Shown: positions 17,441 through 25,116, numbered from the stretch's first letter. The stretch is 64,000 nucleotides of DNA from Acidimicrobiales bacterium (GCA_016716005.1 JADJXE010000001.1:2679001-2743000), one strand, 5' to 3'. Program-made: numbers and translations. Notes: a model not told the origin generated them from the letters alone.

Positions 17441-18106
17441 TCACTCGCCGGGGCCGGCGCCCGGGGGCTCGGGCGACATCAGCGCCACCGCCACGCGGAG
17501 ACCCGCGGACTCCTTGATCGTGCAGATCCGCCGGCCCGGCTGCACGGCCGGCTTGGGGGTGCCGGCCCGGTCGCCCAGGAGCGCCTTGGCCGCGTCGAGG
17601 TCGTCGAGGGTGAGGGCGATGCCGAAGAAGCGGGCCGGGCCGCCGTTGGGCTGCGGCTCGGCCGGACCGACCACCTCGAGGATCACCTCGCCCAGCCGGA
17701 AGAAGGCCTGCTGGAGCGGCGCGCCGTAGGTGTCGGTGTCGCGGATGCGCTTGAGCTCGAGGCCGAGCCCCTGCACGGCGGCGATGGTGCGGGGCAGGTC
17801 GGGGGTGAGCACCACCACGTGGTCGATCAGGCGGGCGCCGATGGGGTGCTCGGCCGGGTCGGCGGGGGGCTCCGGGCTCACCGCCGTTCGCAGGCCGTCG
17901 ACGCCGGCGTCGGCCAGGCTCACGGCCCGGTCGTCGGGGACGCCCCGCAGCGACCAGGCCCGCACGCCCCTGCGCCCGGCGTCGGGGTCGAGGCGGACCC
18001 GCACGGTGCCGATGCGGCACACGCCGTCGGGGTCGACCGTGAACCCGGTGGCCCGCCAGGCGTCGGGGTCGTCGGCGATCAGCAGCTCGTCGATCGTGGG
18101 AGGCAC
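17441..18106 (-). CDS. VOC-family (glyoxalase-like) protein
   Basis: A 221-residue protein. The recognisable vicinal-oxygen-chelate module starts at about residue 92 (LIDHVVVLTPDLPRTIAAVQ) with the usual His metal ligand, and continues through LQQAFFRLGEVILEVVGP with the Glu ligand. RFFGIALTLDDLDAA begins the second half-module. The first 90 residues look like a degenerate extra half-module. VOC proteins include glyoxalases, dioxygenases and epimerases, and no substrate can be assigned. The GTG at 18106 is the only reasonable start, with no clear Shine-Dalgarno. Confidence 0.75.
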   Translation of the reverse strand: MPPTIDELLIADDPDAWRATGFTVDPDGVCRIGTVRVRLDPDAGRRGVRAWSLRGVPDDRAVSLADAGVDGLRTAVSPEPPADPAEHPIGARLIDHVVVLTPDLPRTIAAVQGLGLELKRIRDTDTYGAPLQQAFFRLGEVILEVVGPAEPQPNGGPARFFGIALTLDDLDAAKALLGDRAGTPKPAVQPGRRICTIKESAGLRVAVALMSPEPPGAGPGE

Positions 18107-18124
18107 GCGGCGGCCCCCTGGTGC

Positions 18125-18211
18125 TCAGCCGCGGCCGGCGTTGGGGCGCTTGCCATGGTTGGCCTTGTTGCGGCGGGCGCGGATCTTGCGCTTCTTGGTC
18201 TTCTTCGACAT
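18125..18211 (-). CDS. 50S ribosomal protein bL37 (28 residues)
   Basis: A very short basic protein, MSKKTKKRKIRARRNKANHG followed by KRPNAGRG. The KANHGKRPNA tail is the signature of bL37, a small actinobacterial large-subunit protein seen in mycobacterial ribosome structures near the peptidyl-transferase region. The gene is too small for ordinary length cut-offs. TAGCCT nine bases before the ATG and no Shine-Dalgarno indicate leaderless transcription. The frame is well isolated between the VOC and PHP genes. Confidence 0.88.
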   Translation of the reverse strand: MSKKTKKRKIRARRNKANHGKRPNAGRG

Positions 18212-18220
18212 AGGGGTTCG

Positions 18221-18226
18221 AGGCTA
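18221..18226 (-). promoter_or_regulatory. -10 box (TAGCCT) for bL37
   Basis: TAGCCT on the minus strand ends nine bases before the ATG at 18211. Confidence 0.5.
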
Positions 18227-18329
18227 CCGGCCACGGTCGGGCCCACCCAAGCCGGCCCCCACTGCGCTCTGCGTCCCGGGTGGCCCGGGAACCGGCACGA
18301 TCGGGACGCAGAACCGGGCGGGAGCCCCC

Positions 18330-19379
18330 TCAGGGGTGGTGCGAGCGGGCCCAGGCCAGCAGATCGTCGGCGCCGGCGGTGTTCACGACGTCGTCGGCGC
18401 CGACCCCCGCGGCGGCAGCCCGGTCGCAGCCGTAGGGCTGCCACTCCAGCTGGCCGGGGGCGTGGGCGTCGGTGCTGACGGCGAAGCGGCACCCGTACTC
18501 GACGGCCAGGGCCAGCAGCGGCTCGGGCGGGTCGAGGCGCTCCGGCCGGCAGTTCACCTCCACGGCCGTGTCGAGCTGGCGGCACGCCATCAGCACCAGC
18601 TCGGGGTCGAACGTCGACTCCGGCCGCACGACCCGGCCGTCGCGCCCGAGCCTGCGGTTGGTGAGGTGGCCGAGCACGTCGACGTGCGGGCTGGCCACGG
18701 CTCGCACCAGCCGCTCGGTCATGGCCCGCCGCTCCATGCGGAGCTTCGAGTGCACGCTGGCCACCACCAGGTCGAGGCGGGCGAGCAGGTCGTCGTCGGC
18801 GTCGAGGGAGCCGTCGGCCAGGATGTCGACCTCGATGCCGGTGAGCACCCGGAACGGCGCCACCCGCTCGTTCACCGCGGAGACCTCCTCGAGCTGGGCG
18901 AGGAGGCGCTCCCTGGAGAGGCCGTGGGCCACGGTGAGGCGGGCCGAGTGGTCGGTGAGCACCAGGTAGTCGTGGCCGAGGGCGGCCGCGGCCCGGGCCA
19001 TCGCCTCCACGGGCGCACCGCCGTCGGACCAGGTGGAGTGGGTGTGGCAGTCGCCCCGCAGGCGGGCCCGCAGCTCGGCCCCTCCCGGCGTGGTCGGGGC
19101 CACCACCGTCTGGGCCTCGAGGCGGGCCAGGTAGGCGGGGACCTCGCCGGCCACCGCCTCGGCGATCACCCGGCCGGTGACGTCGCCGATGTGCGGCAGG
19201 TCGGTGAGGGTGCCGGCGCCGACCCTCGCCGCCAGCTCGGCGGGGGCGAGCCCGCGCACCACGTCGGCGGCCCGGAGGAACGCCCGCACCCGCACCGGCT
19301 CGGCCAGGTCGCGGTCGAGCAGGTGGACGATCCGCTCCAGCGCGGCCAGGGCGGCGGCCCGGGGGTCGTCGGGGGGCAC
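18330..19379 (-). CDS. PHP-domain phosphoesterase with N-terminal helix-hairpin-helix (PolX C-terminal-like)
   Basis: A 349-residue protein. Residues 1-95 resemble the helix-hairpin-helix part of PolX (LTDLPHIGDVTGRVIAEAV). From about residue 108 there is a PHP domain with metal ligands in DCHTHSTWSDG, LVLTDHS, TGIEVDI, VVASVHSK and VSTDAHAP, all intact. The polymerase palm of PolX is absent, so this is a stand-alone PHP protein. Likely activity is a metal-dependent phosphoesterase, possibly histidinol-phosphatase-like or acting on DNA ends; the HhH domain favours nucleic acid. The GTG start is six bases after a TAGCCT box and is divergent from ychF. Confidence 0.85.
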   Translation of the reverse strand: MPPDDPRAAALAALERIVHLLDRDLAEPVRVRAFLRAADVVRGLAPAELAARVGAGTLTDLPHIGDVTGRVIAEAVAGEVPAYLARLEAQTVVAPTTPGGAELRARLRGDCHTHSTWSDGGAPVEAMARAAAALGHDYLVLTDHSARLTVAHGLSRERLLAQLEEVSAVNERVAPFRVLTGIEVDILADGSLDADDDLLARLDLVVASVHSKLRMERRAMTERLVRAVASPHVDVLGHLTNRRLGRDGRVVRPESTFDPELVLMACRQLDTAVEVNCRPERLDPPEPLLALAVEYGCRFAVSTDAHAPGQLEWQPYGCDRAAAAGVGADDVVNTAGADDLLAWARSHHP

Positions 19380-19385
19380 GACTCC

Positions 19386-19391
19386 AGGCTA
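19386..19391 (-). promoter_or_regulatory. -10 box (TAGCCT) for the PHP gene
   Basis: TAGCCT on the minus strand ends six bases before the GTG at 19379. Confidence 0.5.
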
Positions 19392-19404
19392 CGGAGCGCA
19401 CCGT

Positions 19405-19410
19405 TACCCT
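19405..19410 (+). promoter_or_regulatory. -10 box (TACCCT) for ychF
   Basis: TACCCT ends seven bases before the ychF ATG, giving a 38-bp divergent promoter with the PHP gene. Confidence 0.5.
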
Positions 19411-19417
19411 GGCCCGG

Positions 19418-20494
19418 ATGGAACGCTTCGGGATCGTCGGGTTGCCCAACGCCGGCAAGTCGGCGCTCTTCAACGCGCTCACGGGGGGCGCGGCGGTGGT
19501 GGCGGCCCACCCCTTCTCGACCACCGAGACCAACGTGGGCGTGGCCATCGTGCCCGACCGCCGGGTCGAGGCACTGGGCGAGATGAGCCACTCGAAGAAG
19601 CTGGTGCACACCCACGCCGAGTTCGCCGACATCGCCGGCCTGCAGAAGGGCTCGTCGCAGGGAGAGGGCCTGGGCAACCGGTTCCTCGGGGGCATCCGCG
19701 AGGTCGACGCCATCCTCTACGTGCTGCGGGCCTTCGACGACCCCAACGTCCCCGGCGGCTCCGACCCGCTCGACGACCTCGGCACCCTCGAGCTCGAGCT
19801 GGTGCTGGCCGACGTGGCCAGCGCCGAGACGCAGCTCGAGCGGCGCCGCAAGGCGGCCAAGGCCGACAAGGCCGCCGCCGTCGAGGTGGCCGCCCTGCAG
19901 GCGGCCGTCGCCCCGCTCAACGACGGCACCCCCCTGTACCGGGCGGCGCTCACGGCCGAGCAGCGCGCGGCGCTGGCGCCCTTCTTCCTGCTCACCGCCA
20001 AGCCGGTGCTGGCCGTGGTGAACCTGGGCGAGGACCAGCTGGCCGACGCCGACGCGGTGGTGAAGCCGGTCGCCGACGAGCTGGCCGGCGCGGCCGACGT
20101 GCTGGGCGTGAGCGTGCAGCTCGAGGCCGAGGCCGCGCAGCTGCCGCCCGAGGAGCGGGCCGAGCTGCTGGAGGGCCTCGGCCTGGGCGAGGGCGCGCTG
20201 CCCCGTGTGGCCCGGGCCGCGTACCACCTGCTGGGCCTGCGCACGTTCCTCACAACGGGCGACAAGGAGACCCGGGCGTGGACGTTCCGCGCCGGTGCCA
20301 AGGCTCCGGAGTGCGCCGGGGTGATCCACTCCGACCTGCAGCGCGGCTTCATCCGGGCCGAGGTCATCCACTGGGACGAGCTGCTCGAGATCGGCTCCTG
20401 GGCCAAGGCCAAGGAGCTGGGGCGCATCAAGGTGGAGGGCAAGGACTACGAGGTCCTCGACGGCGACGTCCTCGAGATCCGCTTCAACGTGTAG
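19418..20494 (+). CDS. ychF: Ribosome-associated ATPase YchF (OLA1 family)
   Basis: Obg-related P-loop protein of 358 residues, the normal length. Walker A GLPNAGKS is at residues 8-15, the switch segment FADIAGLQKGSSQGEGLGN follows and the NKxD position reads NLGED, the family change that switches specificity from GTP to ATP. A coiled-coil insert (about 125-165) and a C-terminal TGS domain ending RADVIHWDEL-like and LEIRFNV are present. YchF binds ribosomes and responds to oxidative stress in other bacteria. The last codons (20478-20494) form one copy of a direct repeat that marks an integration site. Confidence 0.97.
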   Translation: MERFGIVGLPNAGKSALFNALTGGAAVVAAHPFSTTETNVGVAIVPDRRVEALGEMSHSKKLVHTHAEFADIAGLQKGSSQGEGLGNRFLGGIREVDAILYVLRAFDDPNVPGGSDPLDDLGTLELELVLADVASAETQLERRRKAAKADKAAAVEVAALQAAVAPLNDGTPLYRAALTAEQRAALAPFFLLTAKPVLAVVNLGEDQLADADAVVKPVADELAGAADVLGVSVQLEAEAAQLPPEERAELLEGLGLGEGALPRVARAAYHLLGLRTFLTTGDKETRAWTFRAGAKAPECAGVIHSDLQRGFIRAEVIHWDELLEIGSWAKAKELGRIKVEGKDYEVLDGDVLEIRFNV

Positions 20495-21240
20495 CAGCGG
20501 GTTCGCGATCGGCGGATTCCCGGTAGGTGGCCCTCGACGGGTGCCGATGCAATGCGGGCAAGTTCCTCGGCCGAGAAGAGCGGCGAGATCCCGGTGAGCC
20601 CGCCGAATTCAGAGATCGCTGTACGCAGGAGCGACTCACCACCAGCCTCGACGCCGGCACGCCACTGCTCCGGCGTCAGTTCGACCATCTCGACGGCGAG
20701 ATCGACGCGGTCCTCCGCCCACGGCAGAGCGAGGAGGGCGTACTCGTCGGTGCAGGATCGAAGAAGGATGATCTCGTCGTCGGTGAAGCCGGCCTCGGTT
20801 AACTCCGACGTCCTCCAGTGATCGAAGACACCGACCGTCGTCGTCTGGGTCACGCGGTCCGAGGTCGGAAGGGGCTGTCGCCGCTCCGCCTCTGGAGTCT
20901 CGGCGTCCACGAACCCCATGAAGCGCCGGCTCGGGTTGACGACGAACTGGCCTCGCTCCGCCTTGTCGTAGACGTCTCGGCGAAGGCCAGCTTCGAGCCA
21001 GATGTACGTCTCCCCCCGCTTGACGAGGAGGATCGGCACGTCGCGACCGGCCCGCACAGACAGGAGTTGACTCAGACCCCCACGAAGTGGTTTCAGGTGA
21101 AGGTTCGGGTGATCGGGATTGCTGGCGAACAGATTCAGGGCCTGGATGACCCTGTGACTGTCGCCGGGATCGAGGCGGTGGACCGATGGCCAGAAGTCCT
21201 CGTCGAAGCTGATCTCAGGTCTGCTTACGTTCGCAGACAT
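20446..21240 (-). pseudogene. Truncated UvrD-like helicase: RelE-like N-terminal region only
   Basis: From the ATG at 21240 (a GTG at 21249 is also in frame) the protein begins MSANVSRPEISFDEDFWPSV. About 90 residues follow that look like a RelE/ParE toxin fold (VIQALNLFASN, LHLKPLRGG, PILLVKRGETYIWLEAG). Next comes a helical linker with LTPEQW and LFSAEELARIASAP. This arrangement matches the N-terminal third of a class of actinobacterial superfamily I helicases; the Walker A and motor domains that should follow are missing. Similarity stops where the left attachment repeat begins (about 20535), and the frame then runs antisense into the ychF end. The resemblance to those helicases is from memory of the family and needs a search. 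Confidence 0.6.
20478..20530 (+). repeat. Left attachment repeat at the 3' end of ychF
   Basis: First copy of a 53-bp direct repeat. Its first 20 bases include the last ychF codons and stop and are identical to 22505-22524. Over the full 53 positions 46 match without gaps. The placement at the 3' end of a conserved gene, with the second copy again encoding RFNV-stop, is typical of an attB/attL site used by a tyrosine integrase. Confidence 0.75.
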
Positions 21241-21318
21241 GCCGGGCACGCGCTCTTCGTGGTGGCTCGCTCGATCAGGTCACGAGCGATCAGGCTAGAC
21301 ACTTGGCTTCGTCACGTG

Positions 21319-21600
21319 CCGATGGACGCTGCCGAGTCCGGTCAGTCCGTCCGGGCGGCCCGCAAGCGCGCCGGGCTTCCGACCACAGCGAGCTTCCATG
21401 ACCTCCGCCACTTCTTCGCCAGCGCTCTCATCTACGCCGGCTGCAGCGTGAAGCAGGTGCAACTCGCCCTCGGCCACACGTCCGCCAAGGTCACCCTCGA
21501 CGTCTACGGCCACCTCTGGCCCGGCGAGGAGGACCGCGTCCGCGATGCCATCGGTCGCGTCTTCCGGGCAACGTCAGCCGCCGCCGCCCTCCGCGGCTGA
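21319..21600 (+). pseudogene. Tyrosine recombinase/integrase C-terminal remnant
   Basis: The frame reads VRAARKRAGLP, then FHDLRHFFASALIYAG, VKQVQLALGHTSAKVTLDVYGHLWP and a short tail to TGA at 21600. These are the box II H-x-x-R region, the second histidine (LGH) and the nucleophilic tyrosine (VYGHL) of phage-type integrases. The N-terminal arm- and core-binding domains and the first catalytic arginine are absent; sequence upstream in this frame is antisense to the helicase fragment. No start codon of its own is convincing. It probably was the integrase that recognised the ychF attachment site. Confidence 0.8.
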
Positions 21601-21696
21601 TGCGTCTGCTCACGGTTCACTCGAGAAGCGCATTGTTGAGCCCGGGTCGCCTCGCAGAACGATGATTCGGCTGCCCGCAGGCCAGCCCTCGCGGCT

Positions 21697-21705
21697 TGAT
21701 ATCAT
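21697..21705 (+). promoter_or_regulatory. Promoter/operator of the toxin-antitoxin pair
   Basis: A perfect palindrome tgatatca (21697-21704) overlaps a TATCAT -10 candidate (21700-21705) that ends ten bases before the toxin ATG. It is a locally AT-rich site in GC-rich DNA. This is where the XRE-type antitoxin would be expected to bind to autoregulate. Confidence 0.45.
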
Positions 21706-21715
21706 CTCTGGTGTC

Positions 21716-22057
21716 ATGTGGTCCGTCGAGCTGGAGACGGAGGTGGAGCAGTGGATGAGCGGACTGAGCGTGACCGACTTCGCGGCGGTGCTCCCCCACG
21801 TCGAGCGCCTGGCCGAACGAGGCAACCTGCTGCGGATGCCCGCGTCTCGTTCACTTGGCGACGGACTGTTCGAGCTGCGGTTCGACCTGCTCCGAGTGGC
21901 GTGGCGGATCACCTACTTCTTCGCCACCGATCGGCGCATCGTGCTGCTGACCGTGTTCCGCAAGCAACGACAGAGCGAGCGAGCTGAGGTGCGGCGCGCC
22001 CGCTGGGCGATGGCTCGCTGCATCACCGAAGGGCACACCGCCGAGGAGGACGACTGA
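21716..22057 (+). CDS. HigB-like toxin (RelE superfamily, phage Gp49-like)
   Basis: A 113-residue protein with the Gp49/HigB layout: an N-terminal helical part, MPASRSLGDGLFELRFDL, the core strand RVAWRITYFFATDRRIVLLTVF and the positively charged KQRQSERAEVRRAR tail. HigB toxins are ribosome-dependent mRNA endonucleases. The ATG at 21716 is favoured over earlier in-frame codons because the family starts close to EVEQWMSGL and a promoter-like palindrome sits just upstream. Its TGA overlaps the ATG of the antitoxin (ATGA), the toxin-first order typical of higBA. Confidence 0.85.
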   Translation: MWSVELETEVEQWMSGLSVTDFAAVLPHVERLAERGNLLRMPASRSLGDGLFELRFDLLRVAWRITYFFATDRRIVLLTVFRKQRQSERAEVRRARWAMARCITEGHTAEEDD

Positions 22058-22362
22058 TGGCGCGCACGACGATCAACGAACTGAAGAACAGCCGACTGGC
22101 CGCCATGACTGCCGAAGAGCGCGCCGTGTTCGACGAGACCTACGCATCGACCCGTCTGGCTCTCGACGTCGGCGAGAAGGTCCGAGACGCCCGTGAGGCC
22201 GCCGGCCTGAGCCAGCGCGAGCTCGCCGCCCGCATGGGTACGAGCCAGGCGGCCGTGGCCCGCCTCGAGGCCGGTGGCGTCGGCGCCACGCTGACGACGC
22301 TCCAGAAGGTGGCAGCAGCGCTCGACCTGAAGGTCACCGTCGAGCTGTCGGCCGCGAGCTGA
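22057..22362 (+). CDS. HigA-like antitoxin, XRE-family HTH
   Basis: A 101-residue protein with a helix-turn-helix at about residues 40-93: VRDAREAAGLSQRELAARMG, then TSQAAVARLEAGGVGATLTTLQKVAAALD. The N-terminal 40 residues probably wrap the toxin. The ATG overlaps the toxin stop by one base, so the pair is translationally coupled. It should neutralise the upstream toxin and repress the shared promoter. Both partners look intact, unlike everything else in the island. Confidence 0.88.
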   Translation: MARTTINELKNSRLAAMTAEERAVFDETYASTRLALDVGEKVRDAREAAGLSQRELAARMGTSQAAVARLEAGGVGATLTTLQKVAAALDLKVTVELSAAS

Positions 22363-22420
22363 CCCAAGCGTCCTCAACGCCGCGCGGTTGACCGGGCAGG
22401 ACGGCAGCGGCTGGAAGAAC

Positions 22421-22453
22421 CCCACCGACCTTTCGCCGACTCGACGCCAGGGA
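22421..22453 (+). repeat. 33-bp dispersed repeat, copy A
   Basis: Matches 27792-27824 at 29 of 33 positions in the same orientation. It lies 59 bases after the antitoxin stop. The segment 22363-22504 otherwise holds no credible gene. Confidence 0.55.
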
Positions 22454-22504
22454 CTACCCACGTTCTCCCTGCTCAGCGGCCCTTTCCGCCGCGCCTCGAG
22501 ACGT

Positions 22505-22557
22505 TCCGCTTCAACGTGTAGCAGGGGTTTCGCGATCTACGGCGTTCCGGTAGGTGG
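22505..22557 (+). repeat. Right attachment repeat (duplicate ychF 3' end)
   Basis: Second copy of the 53-bp direct repeat. It again reads ...FRFNV-stop in the ychF frame but is not attached to a ychF gene. Divergence after the first 20 bases (26 of 33 identical) suggests that the incoming element carried the end of a foreign ychF allele. Confidence 0.72.
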
Positions 22558-22850
22558 CAGCTGACCTGGCCTTTCGCGTGTGATCCGGTCCGTCGAGTCG
22601 GCTCGAGTCCGTGGGAATCGCGTGCTTCTCGCGGACTTCGGGAGGCGGCGTCACGGGACGCACATTCTCGCCCTCGCCGGCCTGCGACACCGGTCCCGTT
22701 GAGGCCATGCCGCTGGGAGCCGTCAAGGCATCGTTCGGTCACGACATCGTGTGCCCTGACCGAGGAACGGTCGGCGCATGTGGGGCCAGGTCCGGTCAGG
22801 TGGATACCCCCTATGGCGGGTGATGGCGGACACCGTGACGACCTCGCCGG
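22558..22850. other. Intergenic, no credible gene
   Basis: The region between the right attachment repeat and the next gene holds several short open frames on both strands, none with a plausible start, family resemblance or consistent codon use. A minus-strand frame at 22511-22726 ends inside the attachment repeat and could be the tail of a lost gene. Confidence 0.5.
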
Positions 22851-23481
22851 TCACGGCAACCATGCCTCTTGGCGGAACGCCTCGGTGCACTGGTCGGCGG
22901 TCGGGCTGACCAGCCGGAGCGTGGCCTCGATCGGCTCGTCGGGATCCTCGGGCTCGCCCATGGGCCAGGCGACCAGGTCGCCCTCGACGTCGCAGTGCTC
23001 GAGCTCGATCACCTGACCGTCACGCTCCAGGTCGTAGAACACCGAGTCACCGAAGGTCCCGTGAGCGTCGGTCTCGGTGCTCACGACGACCCACCCGGCG
23101 TCGAGCAGAGGATGCGCCAACCGGTGCAGCTCGGCGAACAGCTCGGCCCACGCGCGTGTCGTGCCCCGGAGCGGTCTTGGCGGCGGTCCCGCCTCGGCGG
23201 CCGTGCGCAGGTCGGTGAGGCGCCGCCATCCGGCGGTGCCAACGAGCGGGTCTCCGTCCTCCAGCCCGCTGTGGAGCCGTGCCCCGGGTTCGAGCACCTC
23301 GACCGAGGACGGGTCGACGTCCACTCTGCCGCCGTCGTTGGGGGTGCACCGTCACCTGCACGTCGTCGAGGGACGGGACGTAGTGAAGGTGCAGGATGCC
23401 CGCGACCACCCCCACGTCCCGCTCGACCGCCGTGGCCCGGACCCGGTCACCTGACTGTGCTGCTTCCATCGCTGCCAGCAT
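22851..23481 (-). pseudogene. Hypothetical protein interrupted by a one-base frameshift
   Basis: The minus-strand frame from the ATG at 23481 reads MLAAMEAAQSGDRV and then GILHLHYVPSLDDVQVTVHP, after which it turns into low-quality sequence. One frame over, the text continues naturally as NDGGRVDVDPSSVEVLEPG and runs to a stop at 22851 with WVVVSTETDAHGTFGDSVFY and VIELEHCDVEGDLVAWP. The change occurs at a run of five G bases (23340-23344); four would restore one protein of about 209 residues. It may be a true mutation or a sequencing error. I do not recognise the family; it is soluble and acidic with no membrane segment. A shorter start (GTG at 23324) would give a 157-residue protein from the second half alone. 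Confidence 0.6.
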
Positions 23482-23644
23482 GGCGAAGGGGTGTCGCAGG
23501 GTTCCGCCGTTGACGGACAGGCGGCGCGGGAGGTTGCCAAGCGCTCGGGCGCCGCAGGGCCGGTGAGATCGCGGGCTGTCCACACGGCGCAGCGTGTCGA
23601 CCCGGCATGGCGTCAGGCGCGGCCTTGCCGGGCATGATGGGAAG

Positions 23645-24589
23645 ATGTCTGGCTACGACGTGATCGGGGACGTGCATGGGCATGCCGAGCAGCTCGAGAA
23701 GCTCCTGGAGATGCTCGGCTACGCCCAGCGCAGCGGGGCATTGCGGCACCCGGAACGCACCGCCGTGTTCGTCGGCGACCTGATCGACCGGCGGGAGGAA
23801 CAGCAGCTGGCCACGCTGCGCATCGTCCGCTCGATGGTCGACGCCGGGTCGGCCCAGGTGGTGCTCGGCAACCACGAGTTCAACGCTGTCGCCTACGCCA
23901 CGGTGAACCCGTCCAGCTTCGACTACTGCCGACCTCACACGACGAAGAACCGGCGCCAGCACCAGGAGTTCCTCGACGAAGTCGGGCTGGACTCCCCCCG
24001 CCACCGGGCCGTGATCGACTGGTTCCGTACCCTGCCGCTGTGGCTCGACCTCGACGGCGTCCGGGTGGTGCACGCCTGCTGGAGCGACGCCGACATCGCC
24101 CACCTCGAGGGCCTGCTCACCCCCGAGCACACCCTCACCGACCAGGTCGTGGTCGAGGGCACCACCAAGGGCACCCGCACCCACCAGGCGATCGAGCACG
24201 TGCTCAAGGGTCCCGAGGTGTCGATGGGCGGCGCCTACTACTTCGACAAGGACGGCCACCCCCGCACGAAGGCCCGGGCTGCCTGGTGGAACCCTGATGC
24301 CAAGACCCTGCAAGCCGCCGCCTTGCTCCCTGGCGGGACGCGGTTGCACGACGCCGACGACCAACCGGCCGACGCCCTGCCTGACCGGCAACTCGCCGAC
24401 GGGGAGGTCCCCCGCTACACCGATGCGGTGCCGGTGGTCTTCGGCCACTACTGGTTCACCGGCACACCGGTCCTGCAGGGTGACAGGGCGGCGTGTGTGG
24501 ACTACAGCGCCGGCAAGGGCGGACCGCTGGTCGCCTACCGCTGGGACGCCGAACCGGTGCTCGATGCCAGCAGGTTCGTGGCCTGCTGA
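23645..24589 (+). CDS. Calcineurin-like metallophosphoesterase (ApaH/PrpE type)
   Basis: Protein of 314 residues with the PPP-type phosphoesterase motifs in order: GDVHGHAEQLEKLLEMLGY (GD-x-HG), FVGDLIDRREEQ (GD-x-x-DR), VVLGNHEFNAV (GNHE), VVHACWSD and VFGHYW near the C-terminus. Relatives include diadenosine tetraphosphatases and protein phosphatases; the C-terminal CVDYSAGKGGPLVAYRWD strand is typical of ApaH-like proteins. The ATG at 23645 lies a few bases after a purine-rich gatgggaag stretch; a longer frame to 23594 is possible but starts in poor sequence. It is the only apparently intact metabolic gene inside the mobile zone. Confidence 0.83.
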   Translation: MSGYDVIGDVHGHAEQLEKLLEMLGYAQRSGALRHPERTAVFVGDLIDRREEQQLATLRIVRSMVDAGSAQVVLGNHEFNAVAYATVNPSSFDYCRPHTTKNRRQHQEFLDEVGLDSPRHRAVIDWFRTLPLWLDLDGVRVVHACWSDADIAHLEGLLTPEHTLTDQVVVEGTTKGTRTHQAIEHVLKGPEVSMGGAYYFDKDGHPRTKARAAWWNPDAKTLQAAALLPGGTRLHDADDQPADALPDRQLADGEVPRYTDAVPVVFGHYWFTGTPVLQGDRAACVDYSAGKGGPLVAYRWDAEPVLDASRFVAC

Positions 24590-24595
24590 GCCCGC

Positions 24596-25015
24596 TCACT
24601 CCTCCTGCGGGCCGTCCTGCAACGCCAGGAACTCATACGCCGCGCTGATGCGGTCGCCGGCGAAGTAGTCCAGCGCCCAACCCTCGAGGCTGATGCGATC
24701 GATCCGACCCGCGTAGCGCTTCCACAGCAGGTCCATCAGCCGCGTGCCGCCGACCGGGTCCTCCCAGAACGCCGGCTCCCGGGCCTGGGCCTCCTCATAC
24801 CCGGCGCCGGCCCGCGCCCCGATCAAGTCGTCTTCGGGATAGACGGCCAACTCCAAGTGCCGATCGCACACCGGGCACGAGCGCTCCAAGAGGAATCCCG
24901 AGTCGTAGTCGGGCGCGGGATCCAGACCGAACTCCGACCATCACACCCGTCGCACGACACCGGCCCGCCGTCGGGCGTCCGATCGAACCACGAGACTATC
25001 CGGACGCCCTGGACA
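24596..25015 (-). pseudogene. Zinc-ribbon-like hypothetical gene, 5' end removed by IS256
   Basis: The last 97 residues are open from 24889 (only a TTG is available as start): ERSCPVCDRHLELAVYPEDD and then DLLWKRYAGRIDRISLEGWALDYFAGDRI. Going upstream, good coding sequence continues as GLDPAPDYDSGFLL, then hits TGA. The adjacent frame supplies IVSWFDRTPDGGPVSCDGCDG, a second C-x-x-C pair. This suggests one gene with two zinc knuckles, a frameshift near 24950 and loss of its start where the IS256 inverted repeat begins at 25016. No matching 5' piece is visible on the far side of the insertion. Family unknown. Confidence 0.55.
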
Positions 25016-25040
25016 GAGTCCCGTGGGGTGGTGAGGTTCG
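25016..25040 (+). repeat. IS256 left inverted repeat
   Basis: Begins gagtcccg and ends ggttcg; 22 of 25 positions match the reverse complement of 27659-27683. It abuts the truncated zinc-ribbon gene. Confidence 0.8.
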
Positions 25041-25116
25041 GGGTCCACCAGTAGGTGAGCCATCGGCGTGATCCTCGGTGTGTTCCTGCGAGAACTCACC
25101 GTGAGGAGACACACCG

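Larger units (their letters stand above)
20478..22557. mobile_element. Decayed 2-kb integrative island at ychF
   Basis: About 2.03 kb between the two 53-bp repeats. Contents are a helicase N-terminal fragment running leftward and cut off at the left repeat, a C-terminal tyrosine-recombinase remnant, and an intact HigBA-like toxin-antitoxin pair. Base composition is visibly less G/C-biased than in the neighbouring housekeeping genes. The integrase remnant means the element can no longer move by itself; the toxin-antitoxin pair may be why it persists. Confidence 0.7.

Noticed and set aside
22611..22823. 70-codon plus-strand frame in the gap after the attachment repeat
   Set aside because: No family resemblance and no start signal.
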